Source of the DNA: Siphonodentalium dalli
Lineage: Eukaryota > Mollusca > Scaphopoda > Gadilida > Siphonodentaliidae
Direction: 5' to 3'
Length of the DNA stretch: 64,000 nucleotides
Assembly: GCA_032622095.1 (NCBI GenBank)
Contig: CP136063.1
Span: 27,654,987-27,718,986 of the forward strand
This document shows positions 12,458 through 24,702 of the stretch, one piece after another. The first letter of the stretch is position 1; each line of letters starts with the position of its first letter. The translations under genes were made by a program, and so were the position numbers. Below the pieces are notes generated by a model, which had not been told where the DNA came from, did not search any database, and saw only the letters and a list, made by a program, of their open reading frames with translations.

Positions 12458-15400
12458 CAAGTACAGGGTTAAACCTGTCTTCGGTAACATGGACAAAGGT
12501 GCGTAATAAACCTAGGTACACATCTACTATGGCCACCAGAGATTGAACCGTACACCCTAAATCTAGGATATTGGGTACGAAAATATATAACAAAGTATTC
12601 ATTGTAGCATTAATCTAAATTATACATCTAGGTTTATATAGTTAATTGATGTTGAGCTGAGAGTATAGGCCAGAACGCCGCAAAATAAGTAAACAAAACA
12701 AGGAGAGGCCGTCATGAAATATAAATTGTAAAGGAAATTAATAAAATGTAGAGTGGAACGAAATCGTCAAAGCCGAAACTGAGGTTTTCCTGTAAACACA
12801 ATGCCTGCCTACACAACATTCGTTGTAACAATATAGAGATCCAAGGGGGCTGGGAACACCGTAGAGTACAGGGGTAAACCTGTCTTCGGTAACACGGACA
12901 AAGGTGCGCAATAAACCTAGGTACACATTCCGAAGCGCCACACGGACAATTTTGAATGTCAAAATAAATATAGAATAAGTAAAGAACGGCAGCATACCAG
13001 TCAAACCGTTCAGCTAGTTTAAATCATAGGGATAGTAATATCACGTGGGCCACACACCAAGCAATATCCACAAAAATGATACTATACACGAATTATTGTA
13101 AAACGTACACATAGACTTCCCTGATTGTACTATCGGGAAAAATTCTTAATTGTAAACAAAAGTGTATGCTTATGCATTGGCTGTACTGCCAGATGATAAA
13201 TTTAGTGCTGTAACACAGCTATGTTCATATCGGACATAATTGCACGAATTGTAATGCACTTACAATTAATAAGGGTTAACAACATTATGAATTGAGTACT
13301 GTTACATATAAAGGGCTGGACCCCGAAGTTCATTAGCAGTGTATGAAGGGATTAAACTGAAAAAATGACCCAAATATAATATGAATTGTATACAGATAAG
13401 TGTATATAAAATGCATATGCATGCAAATGGAACGCTCTTTATAAGTGTTTTTAGTATAGTTTGCAAACATTATACTGCTACAGTAAAGTTTACACAATAA
13501 TATTTGTTATGTTTGATTGTCAGCATAGCTTGATAACATTAGGAGGCGTAAATTATATACTTTGGAAAATGTATACTAAGACCAAGCGCGAAAATAGGTA
13601 TTTAAAATGTTGGAAATCAGAAAATAATAGCCAGCAATTGAAGTCATCAGGCGAGCGTCTCTGGTATATTAACGAACTTCACATACAGTACGTTTCATTA
13701 TTAGGTTTCGGTTCTTACGCTCCCGACCTACTATGGCCACCATAGATTGAACCGTGCAGTTTAAATTACCAAACCACACCTCCATGCTGAAAAATTGGGC
13801 AAAATGCATCCTCATATCAAGCAATGTAGATTTTCAAACTCAAACGCGCGCGAAAGGTGCACCAAAATCGCGTACAGCATCGGGGCTGTAAAATGAACGC
13901 GTGCATAATATATATATATTTAGGTTAGCATGTATATAATACATATAATATATTATTCCCTATAATGGTATAGCTGCTATATACTGCACGTACGATCAAT
14001 ATGATCAGGCAATCAAAGAAAAATCGACGAATGTAAAGTCGAGTTGGAAAGCACAATGAAATATAGTTACCTTAAAATAATCAGCACAGCCCTATAGTTG
14101 TATGAATTCCAATGACCACACAAACATAGGTATAGTCATAAACCAAATAGAGAAACAAAACACGATCTGGTCGTACACCCAACATAGAAACCTGGCTCGC
14201 CCTTGTTCAGTAGGACCCTGAAGTGGCAGACGTATTAGGGAAATCACGTTAAGAGTTATCGAAATGACGTATGTGACGTGTGACGTCACATACCAGGTGT
14301 ACTTTAACCCATGTCAGCCAAATTGTTTACACCTTAAGTTAAAGCAGGGCACAGTATTTACGCCGCAATAATGTAAATGTATTAGGCCTAGATAAAGGAA
14401 AAGTTCATAGCTTATAAATTATACAGACTCGAAATACGATTGATATTATAATTCATACCTAGAACTATAATAGGGGACATATAGTTGTTATAAAAAGGTT
14501 GTTTCTCATACCAGGGAAATGGCAGATTACACCACATCCATGCATAAGAGTAAATCCATATAATAAGTTCATTGGACGCGTGTTGAACAATAGTGCAGGT
14601 AAATATAACGTAAATCCGGATGTACTGTCGGGAAGGCATAAGAAAGACATAGCCCTATTAACAAATTCGGGCGGAAATATTTATAAATCTAGGATATTGG
14701 GTACGAAAATATATAACAAGGTATCCATTGTAGCATTAATCTAAATTCTACATCTAGGTTTATATAGTTAATTGATGTTGATCTGAGAGTAGAGGCCAGT
14801 ACGCCGCAAAATAAGTAAACAAAACAAGGAGAGGCCGTCATGAAATATAAATTGTAAAGGAAATTAATAAAATGTAGAGTGGAACGAAATCGTCAAATGT
14901 CAAAGCCGAAACTAAGGTTTTCCTGTAAACACAATGCCTGCCTACACAACATTTGTTGTAACAATATAGAGATCCAGGGGGGCTGGGAACACCGTAGAGT
15001 ACAGGGGTAAACCTGTCTTCGGTAACATGGACAAAGGTGCGTAATAAACCTAGGTACACATTCCGAAGCGCCACACGGACAATTTTGAATGTCAAAATAA
15101 ATATAGAATAAGTATAGAACGGCAGCGTACCAGTCAAACCGTTCAGCTAGTTTAAATCATAGGGATAGTAATATCACGAGGGCCACACACCAAGCAATAT
15201 CCACAAAAATGATATTACATGTATACACGAATTATTGTAAAACGTACCACATAGACTTCCCTGATTGTACTATCGGGAAAAATTCTTAATTGTAAACAAA
15301 AGTGTATGCTTATGCATTGGCTGTACTGCCAGATGGTACATTTAGTGCTGTAACACAGCTATGTTCATATCGTACATAATTGCACGAATTGTAATGCACT

Positions 15401-18400
15401 TACAATTAATAAGGGGTAACAACATTATGAATTGAGGACTGTTACATATAAAGGGCTGGACCCCGAAGTCCATTAGCAGTGTATGAAGGGATTAAACTGA
15501 AAAAATGACCCAAATATAATATGAATTGTATAGAGATAAGTGTATATAAAAAGCATATGCATGCAAATGGAACGCTCTTTATAAGTGTTTTTTAGTATAG
15601 TTTGCAAACATTATACTGCTACAGTAAAGTTTACACAATAATATTTGTTATGTTTGATTGTCAGCATAGCTTGATAACATTAGGAGGCGTAAATTATATA
15701 CTTTGGAAAATGTTTACTAAGACCAAGTACGAAAATAGATATTTAAAATGTTGGAAATCAGAAAATAATAGCCAGCAATTGAAGTCATCAGGCGAGCGTC
15801 TCTGGTATATTAACGAACTTCACATACAGTACGTTTCATTATTAGGTTTCGGTTCTTACGCTCCCGACCTACTATGGCCACCAGAGATTGAACCGTGCAG
15901 TTTAAATTACCAAACCACACCTCCATGCTGAAAAATTGGGTAAAATGCATCCTGATATCAAGCCAAGTTGATTTTCAAACTCCGAACGCGCGCGAAAGGT
16001 GCACCAAAATCGCGTACAGCATCGGGGCTGTAAAATGAACGCGTGCATAATATATATATATATATATATATTTAGATTAGCATGTATATAATACATATAA
16101 TATATTATTCCCAATAATGGTATAGCTGCTATATACTGCACGTACGATCAATATGATCAGGTTATCAAAGAACAATCGACGAATGTAAAGTCGAGTTGGA
16201 AAGCACAATGAAATATAGTTACCTTAAAATAATCAGCACAGCCCCATAGTTGTATGAATTCCAATGACCACATAAACATAGGTATAATCATAAACCAAAT
16301 AGAGAAACAAAACACGATCTGGTCGTACACCCAACATAGAAACCTGGCTCGCCCTTGATCAGTAGGACCTTGAAGTGGCAGACGTATTAGGGAAATCACA
16401 TTAAGAGTTATCGAAATGACGTATGCTTTAACTTAAGGTGTAAACAATTTGGCCGACATGGGTTAAAGTACACCTGGTATGTGACGTCACACGTCACGTG
16501 TGACGTCACATACCAGGTGTACTTTAACCCATGTCAGCCAAATTGTTTACACCTTAAGTTAAAGCAGGGCACAGTATTTACGCCGCAATAATGTAAATGT
16601 ATTAGGCCTAGATAAAGGAAAAGTTCATAGCTTATAAATTATACAGACTCGAAATACGATTGATATTATAATTCATACCTAGAACTATAATAGGGGACAT
16701 ATAGTTGCTATAAAAAGGTTGTGTCTCATACCAGGGAAATTGCAGATTACACCACATCCATGCATAAGAGTAAATCCATATAATAAGTTCATTGGACGCG
16801 TGTTGAACAATAGTGCAGGTAAATATAACGTAAACCCGGCTGTACTGTCGGGAAGGCATAAGAAAGACATAGCCCTATTAACAAATTCGGGCGGAAATAT
16901 TTATAAATCTAGGATATTTGGTACGAAAATATATAACAAGGTATCCATTGTAGCATTAATCTAAATTCTACATCTAGGTTTATATAGTTAATTGATGTTG
17001 AGCTGAGAGTATAGGACAGTACGCCGCACAATAAGTAAACAAAACAAGGAGAGGCCGTCATGAAATATAAATTGTAAAGGAAATTAATAAAATTGTAGAT
17101 TGGAACGAAATCGTCAAATGTCAAAGCCGAAACTAAGGTTTTCCTGTAAACACAATGCCTGCCTACACAACATTTGTTGTAACAATATAGAGATCCAGGG
17201 GGGGCTGGGAACCCCGCAGAGTACAGGGGTAAACCTGTCTTCGGTATCATGGACAAAGGTGGGTAATAAACATAGGTACACATTCCGAAGCGCCACGCGG
17301 ACAATTTTGAATGTCAAAATAAATATAGAATAAGTATAGAACGGCAGCGTACCAGTCAAACCGTTCAGCTAGTTTAAATCATAGGGATAGTAATATCACG
17401 AGGGCCACACACCAAGCAATATCCACAAAAATGATACTATACACGAACTATTGTAAAACGTACCACATAGACTTCCCTGATTGTACTATCGGGAAAAATT
17501 CTTAATTGTAAACAAAAGTGTATGCTTATGCATTGGCTGTACTGCCAGATGATAAATTTAGTGCTGTAACACAGCTATGTTCATATCGTACATAATTGCA
17601 CGAATTGTAATGCACTTACAATTAATAAGGGGTAACAACATTATGAATTGAGGACTGTTACATATAAAGGGCTGGACCCCGAAGTTCATTAGCAGTGTAT
17701 GAAGGGATTAGACTGAAAAAATGACCCAAATATAATATGAATTGTATAGATATAAGTGTATATAAAATGCATATGCATACAAATGGAACGCTCGTTATAA
17801 GTGTTTTAGTATAGTTTGCAAACATTATACTGCTACAGTAAAGTTTACACAATAATATTTGTTATGTTTGATTGTCAGCATAGCTCGATAACATTAGGAG
17901 GCGTAAATTATATACTTTGGAAAATGTTTACTAAGACCAAGCGCGAAAATAGGTATTTAAAATGTTGGAAATCAGAAAATAATAGCCAGCAATTGAAGTC
18001 ATCAGGCGAGCGTCTCTGGTATATTAACGAACTTCACAAACAGTACGTTTCATTATTAGGTTTCGGTTCTTACGCTCCCGACCTACTATGGCCACCAGAG
18101 ATTGAACCGTGCAGTTTAAATTACCAAACCACACCTCCATGCTGAAAAATTGGGCAAAATGCATCCTCATATCAAGCAATGTAGATTTTCAAACTCCGAA
18201 CGCGCGCGAAAGGTGCACCAAAATCGCGTACAGCATCGGGGCTGTAAAATGAACGCGTGCATAATATATATATATATATATATATAGGTTAGCATGTATA
18301 TAATACATATAATATATTATTCCCTATAATGGTATAGCTACTATATACTGCACGTACGATCAATATGATCAGGTTATCAAAGAAAAATCGACGAATGTAA

Positions 18401-20030
18401 AGTCGAGTTGGAAAGCGCAATGAAATATAGTTACCTTAAAATAATCAGCACAGCCCCATAGTTGTATGAATTCCAATGACCACATAAACATAGGTATAGT
18501 CATAAACCAAATAGAGAAACAAAACACGATCTGGTCGTACACCCAACATAGAAACCTGGCTCGCCCTTGTTCAGTAGGACCTTGAAGTGGCAGACGTATT
18601 AGGGAAATCACGTTAAGAGTTATCGAAATGACGTACGTGACGTGTGACGTCACATACCAGGTGTACTTTAACCCATGTCAGCCAAATTGTTTACACCTTA
18701 AGTTAAAGCAGGGCACAGTATTTACGCCGCAATAATGTAAATGTATTAGGCCTAGATAAAGGAAAAGTTCATAGCTTATAACTTATACAGACTCGAAATA
18801 CGATTGATATTATAATTCATACCTAGAACTATAATAGGGGACATATAGTTGCTATAAAAATGTTGTTTCTCATACCAGGGAAACGGCAGATTACACCACA
18901 TCCATGCATAAGAGTACATCCATAGAATAAGTTCATTGGACGCGTGTTGAACAATAGTGCAGGTAAATATAACGTAAACCCGCCTGTACTGTCGGGAAGG
19001 CATAAGAAAGACATAGCCCTATTAACAAATTCGGGCGGAAATATTTATAAATCTAGGATATTGGGTACGAAAATATATAACAAGGTATCCATTGTAGCAT
19101 TAATCTAAATTCTACATCTAGGTTTATATAGTTAATTGATGTTGAGCTGAGAGTAGAGGCCAGTACGCCGCAAAATAAGTAAACAAAACAAGGAGAGGCC
19201 GTCATGAAATATAAATTGTAAAGGAAATTAATAAAATGTAGAGTGGAACGAAATCGTCAAATGTCAAAGCCGAAACTAAGGTTTTCCTGTAAACACAATG
19301 CCTGCCTACACAACATTTGTTGTAACAATATAGAGATCCAGGGGGCTGGGAACACCATAGAGTACAGGGGTACTGTCTTCAGTAAGATAGACAAAGGTGC
19401 GTAATAAACCTAGGTACACATTCCGAAGCGCCACACGGACAATTTTGAATGTCAAAATAAATATAGAATAAGTATAGAACGGCAGCGTACCAGTCAAACC
19501 GTTCAGCTAGTTTAAATCATAGGGATAGTAATATCACGAGGGCCACACACCAAGCAATATCCTCAAAAATGATACTATACACGAATTATTGTAAAACGTA
19601 CACATATACTTCCCTGATTGTACTATCGGGAAAAATTCTTAATTGTAAACAAAAGTGTATGCTTATGCATTGGCTGTACTGCCACATGATAAATTTAGTG
19701 CTGTAACACAGCTATGTTCATATCGTACATAATTGCACGAATTGTAATGCACGTACAGTTAATAAGGGGTAACAACATTATGCATTGAGGACTGTTACAT
19801 ATAAAGGGCTGGACCATTAGCAGTGTAAGAAGGGATTAAACTGAAAAAATGACCCAAATATAATATGAATTGTATACAGATAAGTGTATATAAAATGCAT
19901 ATGCATGCAAATGGAACGCTCTTTATAAGTGTTTTTTAGTATAGTTTGCAAACATTATACTGCTACAGTAAAGTTTACACAATAATATTTGTTATGTTTG
20001 ATTGTCAGCATAGCTTGATAACATTAGGAA
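12458..20030 (+). repeat. Tandem array of a 2.13-2.22 kb unit in the cassette 1-2 intron
   Basis: The landmark AGGAGAGGCCGTCATG recurs at 12701, 14827, 17047 and 19191, giving unit lengths of 2126, 2220 and 2144 bases. A short scrambled piece precedes the array at 12458-12700: it joins three separate parts of the unit and lacks the rest. The last unit stops at about 20030, after CATTAGG, where homology to the unit-2 intron (about 53645) resumes. Units are highly similar and contain a (TA)n tract of variable length (near 13905, 16050 and 18262). Open frames of 61-131 codons recur in each unit but show no protein family and are not consistently intact. Confidence 0.92.
16425..16565. repeat. 141-bp near-perfect palindrome in one tandem unit
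   Basis: The arms run from GCTTTAACTTAAGGTGTAAA to its complement TTTACACCTTAAGTTAAAGC, centred near 16495 in GTCACACGTCACGTGTGAC, with one visible mismatch (GGCCGACATG against CATGTCAGCC). The flanking tandem units keep the whole right arm but only about 10 bases of the left arm next to the centre (near 14270 and 18630). The palindrome accounts for most of the extra length of the 2220-base unit. It could be an intact foldback element in this unit, or a locally generated inverted duplication. Confidence 0.9.
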
Positions 20031-20421
20031 TTTTGTGCCACACTGAACATGCTCCTTATACTGTAATGTAAAACTATAAATGAAGTCGTTTCGAGGCGGC
20101 CATTATATTGTATTCAGTCTTATAATTTATCTTGCACCACCTTATCTACACACGTGATCGCCCCATCCAGGTCAACTATTTGGTGCAATGTTGAACCTGC
20201 TCTATATGTTCTATAGCCATATGACACCATTGACACTAATGCCATTTACCACAGTTAGGCACGCCATGGTAGTTATATACTACAGAATGCCCATATGGAT
20301 TGATTATACATACGCAAGAGTGCTGCACCCATGTGTGAGTTTCGGCAACCAGTTCACGTGTGTCCATCATCAGTTGATTATCAGCTATCGGTCGACCACT
20401 GTTTTATTCATTATTTTATAG
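20031..20421 (+). other. Intron upstream of cassette 2
   Basis: This aligns with 53645-53825 plus 54745-54946 of unit 2, starting at CCACACTGAACAT. The Helitron present in unit 2 is absent here: the site reads AGCCATATGACACCATTGACACT. The final stretch contains GTTTCGGCAACCAGTTCACGTG and ends in CATTATTTTATAG, the cassette acceptor motif. Confidence 0.6.
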
Positions 20422-20544
20422 GAGTCAGATGAGATCAGCCGCCGGGGATTATCAAGTTTATTGGATCTGCTGGATGTATTTATCGCAGAACAGCTGAACA
20501 GAACGAGTGTTCTTGATCAGATACTGGAGTGCCTACAACTAATG
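20422..20544 (+). CDS. Cassette exon 2, unit 1 (candidate internal exon, unknown protein)
   Basis: This 123-base exon encodes 41 residues, phase 0-0, with acceptor TTATTTTATAG and donor ATG|GTTAGT. The peptide begins ESDEISRRGLSSLLDLLD and ends LDQILECLQLM, a leucine-rich pattern consistent with two amphipathic helices. The paralogue at 54947-55069 has the same length, frame and donor and shares about 26 of 41 residues; 15 of 17 differing codons change the amino acid. The spacing of hydrophobic residues loosely recalls helical-bundle domains such as death-fold modules, but I cannot support that assignment. It lies downstream of cassette 1 in the same strand and phase and could be spliced directly to it. 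Confidence 0.6.
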
Positions 20545-21109
20545 GTTAGTAGATACTGATCGCAAATCATATAGGGTCACCATGACACTGGTGTATAGTG
20601 TAGTGCGAACTGAGCATACAACTTGTGTTTTCTTAACAGTATAAACATAATGTATATTGCATACTTATAGCTGTATCCATGGTTACAGACTAATGTTTTT
20701 GGAACCCACTCGTGTCTTCGATATACACCCTAGTATATCAGAGAACATGTGACCTAATGGAAAAAATCAGTGGATTATATATTTATAAATCTAGAGTTGA
20801 TGTTTTCGATTATTTAACCCTTCCATGATTGGAGCTTCCTGAACGTGTGCGAAAACCCTGTACCTAGCATTATCTTATGTATGTGAGTCTCCCACAGTCA
20901 GCACCGCATATATAATGCACAGGGTTCTCTTGCATTATCTTATATCAGAGTGTTCATGTTACATGTTGCGGTGTATCTCTCGCATTCATACCTGAATTGA
21001 AGATCACAAAGGAACGATCGAAGTGATAGTTGTGTGGGCGTGAATTTTGTTCTATATATATATATATTGTTTCAGCACTAGTAGGAACAGATTACTTTTA
21101 GAATTTTTG
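20545..21109 (+). other. Intron downstream of cassette 2
   Basis: After the donor GTTAGTAGATACTGA this matches 55070-55440, including CCATGGTTACA, TGTTTTTGGAACCCACTC and CCTAGTATATCAGAG. It carries a short (TA)n near 21055. The homology to unit 2 fades after about 20930. No coding signal was seen. Confidence 0.5.
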
Positions 21110-23195
21110 TATTCATGGTCCTACCGATAATGATATTCTTTTTGTTAGGTCAATGGGAAATTGGTTGATTCTTGCCGTATTTCAATTTCTTTCATAAAGT
21201 TTTGTGCGTGGGGATAATCCCAGAACATGTGAGAACTGTTTTCCTGTACGTTTTGGCGATTGCAAAAATCGTCGACTCGAAGGTTAGCCACATTCAGAAA
21301 TTTATTGGTACAAATGATTTGTGTGTTTGTTCTTAATTGGAGCCACTGTAATTTCGTATCCGTTGTCGTTTTAAAGGGCATGCTCAAATATTCTTCCGAA
21401 AGTTCTATGTTCTCGCAAATTTCGGATTCCCATTTTTGACATGCATTCGGCATAGTGTTCTTATTTGATAGAATTTTATAAAATAATTGGCCGCCTTTTA
21501 TCTAACGGAGTATCGGAATGAGATTGTTGGGTATACAGATTAAGGTTTGATTAAGATAACTTTCCAATGATTTATGCTGTTGATTGTTACGCGGATGTTG
21601 AAAGTTGCAGAAAGTGTGCGTGGGATCTGGAATGTATTATCTGATTAGAATAGATCATTTATAAAATATATACCGGCATCTCTCAAAGATATAAAGTTTA
21701 TCGATTGTTATTTTCGGATTATTCCATACAGTTGAGGCATTTACAACATGCAGAGAAAATATATCTTCAGAATGGATTTGCGAACTTGTCTGTTTGCTTT
21801 ACAATATAATTTGGGTGGTACGTGAGAAAGAGTGGATCTTGTAAGAAAGGGTTTGCATTGCTTAGTGAAGCCCATTTCGATTGTTTGCAAATCAAGCGTC
21901 TAATCCAGGTACTTTTCATGGCGCTATCAAAGTTTTCAACATGAATCTTCTTCAAACCTCTGTGCACATATTCGACACAAATTGTTTTCTTTTTATTCTA
22001 TCGTGTTTGGAATCACAAATGAAATTATATAGACTGGTATTTATGGTGTTCAAAAAATGCTGTATCCGGACATGTGAGAGTTATAATAACGTATGTTAAT
22101 TTTGGTAAGATAAGGGATTTGAGAACTGTTATTCTACCTAACGGGGTTAGGAGTCTGTGTTTCCAAAGTTCTGTGATCTTTTCTATATCTTCGAGTTTAT
22201 ATTTGTAGTTTATATTCATGTTTGTTAAATAAGTGTCGAAATGTATCCCTAGAAATTTAAAAGTGTGTACAGTAGACAGGTTTAATTCCTTAAGAACTTG
22301 TCTTATTTTAGTATGTGACCCTACCCTTATCCATGCTACATGACACTTTTCGGGATTTATGCGCAGACCACATTGCCGAGCAAATTCGTCCAGTGTTAAG
22401 TACGATTCGTGTAGACTATTTTCAGAACCATCAAGAATGAGCGTAGTGTCGTCCGCATATTGTGTTATTTTGTACTCTTAAACACCTAGAAATATGCGCC
22501 AAAACTTCACCACAGAGGAGACATATATATGGTAATATTGGATCACCCTGGCGGCAGCCTCTACCTAGCATGAAGTTCTGAGAAATGTGACCATTAATCA
22601 GAATAGATGAGCTGGCATTCTAATACAACATTGATAGCCATAAATTTACATAATCTCCGAAATTAAAAAGGTCAAGACATTTGCTTATAAATGACCAGGA
22701 AACAGTGTCAAATGCTTTTTCAAAATCGATAACAAGTACTAGGCCAGATTTATTTTCTTGTTTTGTTCTGTGAATTATGTCATATATTAGTCGGGTGTTG
22801 TCACCTATATATCTACCCACTAATCTTGTTTGATCGGAGTTGATTATCGATGGGAGTATACGTTTTAGTCTGTCCACTATACATGACGAGGCTAGTTTGT
22901 AAGATGTGTTCAAAAGGGTAATAGGACGCCAGTTTTTTAATATCTGCCTATTTTTGTCCTTTTTAGGGATCATTATAATTCCTCATTTTTGTGTTTGACA
23001 GTTCCCCCCGTTGAAATGATTCATTTAGCGACTCTGTTAAAAGGGGGCCAAAGTCAGACCAAAAGAATTCTGGATTATATGTGGCGTGTCCTCTATTCTT
23101 CTGTCCGAGAAGCGGAAGGTTATATGATTTGAATAAATTTTTATAAAGCTGTTCATCCAATTAAAAAGCCCAAGTTGGGCATGTCTATAGCACCC
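21110..23195 (-). mobile_element. 5'-truncated L1-like non-LTR retrotransposon
   Basis: This antisense insertion in the intron between cassettes 2 and 3 carries the reverse transcriptase and C-terminal parts of a LINE ORF2, with no endonuclease or ORF1. The boundaries are approximate: the upstream (higher-coordinate) end is set where protein similarity stops and the cassette 3 acceptor region resumes near 23234, and the downstream end is placed just beyond the last coding part. I could not identify a poly(A) tail or target duplication with certainty. Confidence 0.8.
21145..23160 (-). pseudogene. L1-like ORF2 fragment: reverse transcriptase and C-terminal region, frameshifted
   Basis: Read on the minus strand, the order is: a segment ending ESFQRGELS (23160-22980); the RT start IPKKDKNRQ..NWRPITLLNTSYK (about 22970-22900); SDQTRLVGRYIGDNTRLIYD; the motif VIDFEKAFDTVSW (about 22730-22690); the catalytic QYADDTTLIL (about 22475-22440); LTPLGRITVLKSLILPKL (about 22150-22090); and a C-terminal part with PFKTTTDTKLQWLQLRTN (about 21380-21330). 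This order and these motifs are those of L1-group ORF2 proteins. Several frame changes and stops separate the parts, so no functional enzyme is encoded. The fingers/palm is recognisable but broken between 22620 and 22480. Confidence 0.85.
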
Positions 23196-23233
23196 ATGTT
23201 GCCAATCCGCCACTAATTCATATCTGCTCATTT

Positions 23234-23284
23234 TCAGCGTATTAGCAATATCTGGTTAACACTGTTACATTCGTTATTTTATAG
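23234..23284 (+). other. Cassette-type acceptor region upstream of cassette 3
   Basis: TTCAGCGTATTAGCAATATC, then TTAACACTGTTACATTCG and TTATTTTATAG, closely parallel the last 50 bases before cassettes 2 and 4. The upstream part of the module is replaced by the antisense LINE. Confidence 0.6.
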
Positions 23285-23479
23285 TCAGGATACGAGGACT
23301 TCAAAGAACCAGTTTTAGAAAGTTTGTTCCTATCTCTACAAAACACTACATCAGAGAGGCCATATCTGTATTGGGAGGAACGTGAGCAGCGACGCGAATT
23401 GATCGCAAGTTTAGAAAGAATTCTGGCACGTCAGCCAGAACCGGAGAGGGAGGAACATGAGCTGCTACCAATAGCAACA
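23285..23479 (+). CDS. Cassette exon 3, unit 1 (candidate internal exon, unknown protein)
   Basis: This 195-base exon encodes 65 residues, phase 0-0, with acceptor TTATTTTATAG and donor ACA|GTTAGT. The peptide begins SGYEDFKEPVLESLF, passes through YWEEREQRRELIASLERIL and ends EHELLPIAT. The middle is highly charged and predicted helical or coiled-coil-like. No stop occurs in frame. There is no unit-2 paralogue in the window, so support comes from the splice sites, the phase and the homologous intron flanks. The longer length relative to cassettes 1, 2 and 4 comes from the charged Glu/Arg-rich middle. Family unknown. Confidence 0.55.
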
Positions 23480-24702
23480 GTTAGTAGATACTGACCACTG
23501 GCTGGTGTAATTCATATAGCTTCGTAACGATAGATACACATAGTGTAGTGTGCTTTGAATTATATTTAAATTCAGTCAGTACTTTTTTTCGCGATGTGTG
23601 TGCAAATACAAATAGAATATTATATAATAGACAGATGTTGTTCTTATACAAATAATACATATTGCGTACATTGTATGTTATTGCCACGTTGGTACCCTTG
23701 GTTATGTAAACAAAAATAAATAGTAATCTTACGATTGTTTATAGACATATACTTGGAACTATGGTGTCGTCCAAAGAAAGTGTTCCGTTGCGCTGTGGAA
23801 TACGTAGACAACATTATTGGCACAATCAGCAATCGCATTCAAACTTTTTTTTAATCAACCCACTCTACCTGTTGTCAGTTAAAAATGAAGCTAGTTCACA
23901 TTATTTCATGATTGGGAAACGACCCGACAGACAATGTGTACGTTATATATTTGATTTGCAAAGAGATGAGTACTTTTTAATCCAGTTAGTATTTCTCCTA
24001 ACGTATATATGGTCATACATACCAAATAAAGAATACTATTGTGAGTTGTGAGTTGTAAGTTGAAAGCACACCACATTAGGAGTTTTAAAACCAACGTATA
24101 GCACGCGAATCTAAATAAGGAAATGGCGCAATTTCGTGATTCATCTTACGAACAATTCACTTCACTCTTTGTGAAAAATCAAACAGTCCGTATTTTCTCG
24201 GACACAGAACTTGTTTTGTGAATATTGTCGCATTCCATAACATCATCATTATGCTACATGTGTACTATTATTATATCCGTGAGGAAATTATCATAATTTG
24301 GTAATGTTATTTCTATATTATAACCTACAACGAAGGCCGTCCGCCCTTTAATCGTGTGGTGAATTAACAACAACATAGATCATCGTATATATATGTCCGG
24401 CAGGCCAGTCACCGAATATCACATACTTCCTTGTCAACAGCCCTGGTAAGAGTCTCACCTCTTGCTCTCTAGTGTCTTAATGATTTTTCGATTTTTTTAC
24501 TGGCAGCTTTTCATTAGTCACATATTAACCTTCACTAAGCCATGTGAATGATAGTAATTATGGAAGTTACCATATCCAAAGTGTTACACAAGTTGGGTAA
24601 GACAAGCACACATACCTGCCTTTCGGCCACCAGTTCATGTTTGTTCATTTGCAGCTAGTTTATCAATACCAGTTGAACACTGTTGTATTCATTATTTTAT
24701 AG
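23480..24702 (+). other. Intron between cassettes 3 and 4
   Basis: This begins GTTAGTAGATACTGACCAC, like the cassette 2 intron, and contains a degenerate ATACATATTGCGTAC module motif near 23660. It ends with the recurrent CTTTCGGCCACCAGTTCATG (about 24621) and TTATTTTATAG. The middle, about 23760-24600, holds nothing I recognise; its open frames are short and lack protein features. Confidence 0.5.

Noticed and set aside
13461-18145. Recurrent 94-109 codon frames beginning MQTLYCYSKVYT in the tandem units
   Set aside because: The start is not consistently supported, the frame is truncated in one unit and there is no protein motif; it repeats only because the DNA does.
20422-20544. Assignment of cassette 2 to a death-effector-type domain
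   Set aside because: Only the leucine spacing is suggestive; the diagnostic charged motif of that family is absent and the exon is half the domain length.
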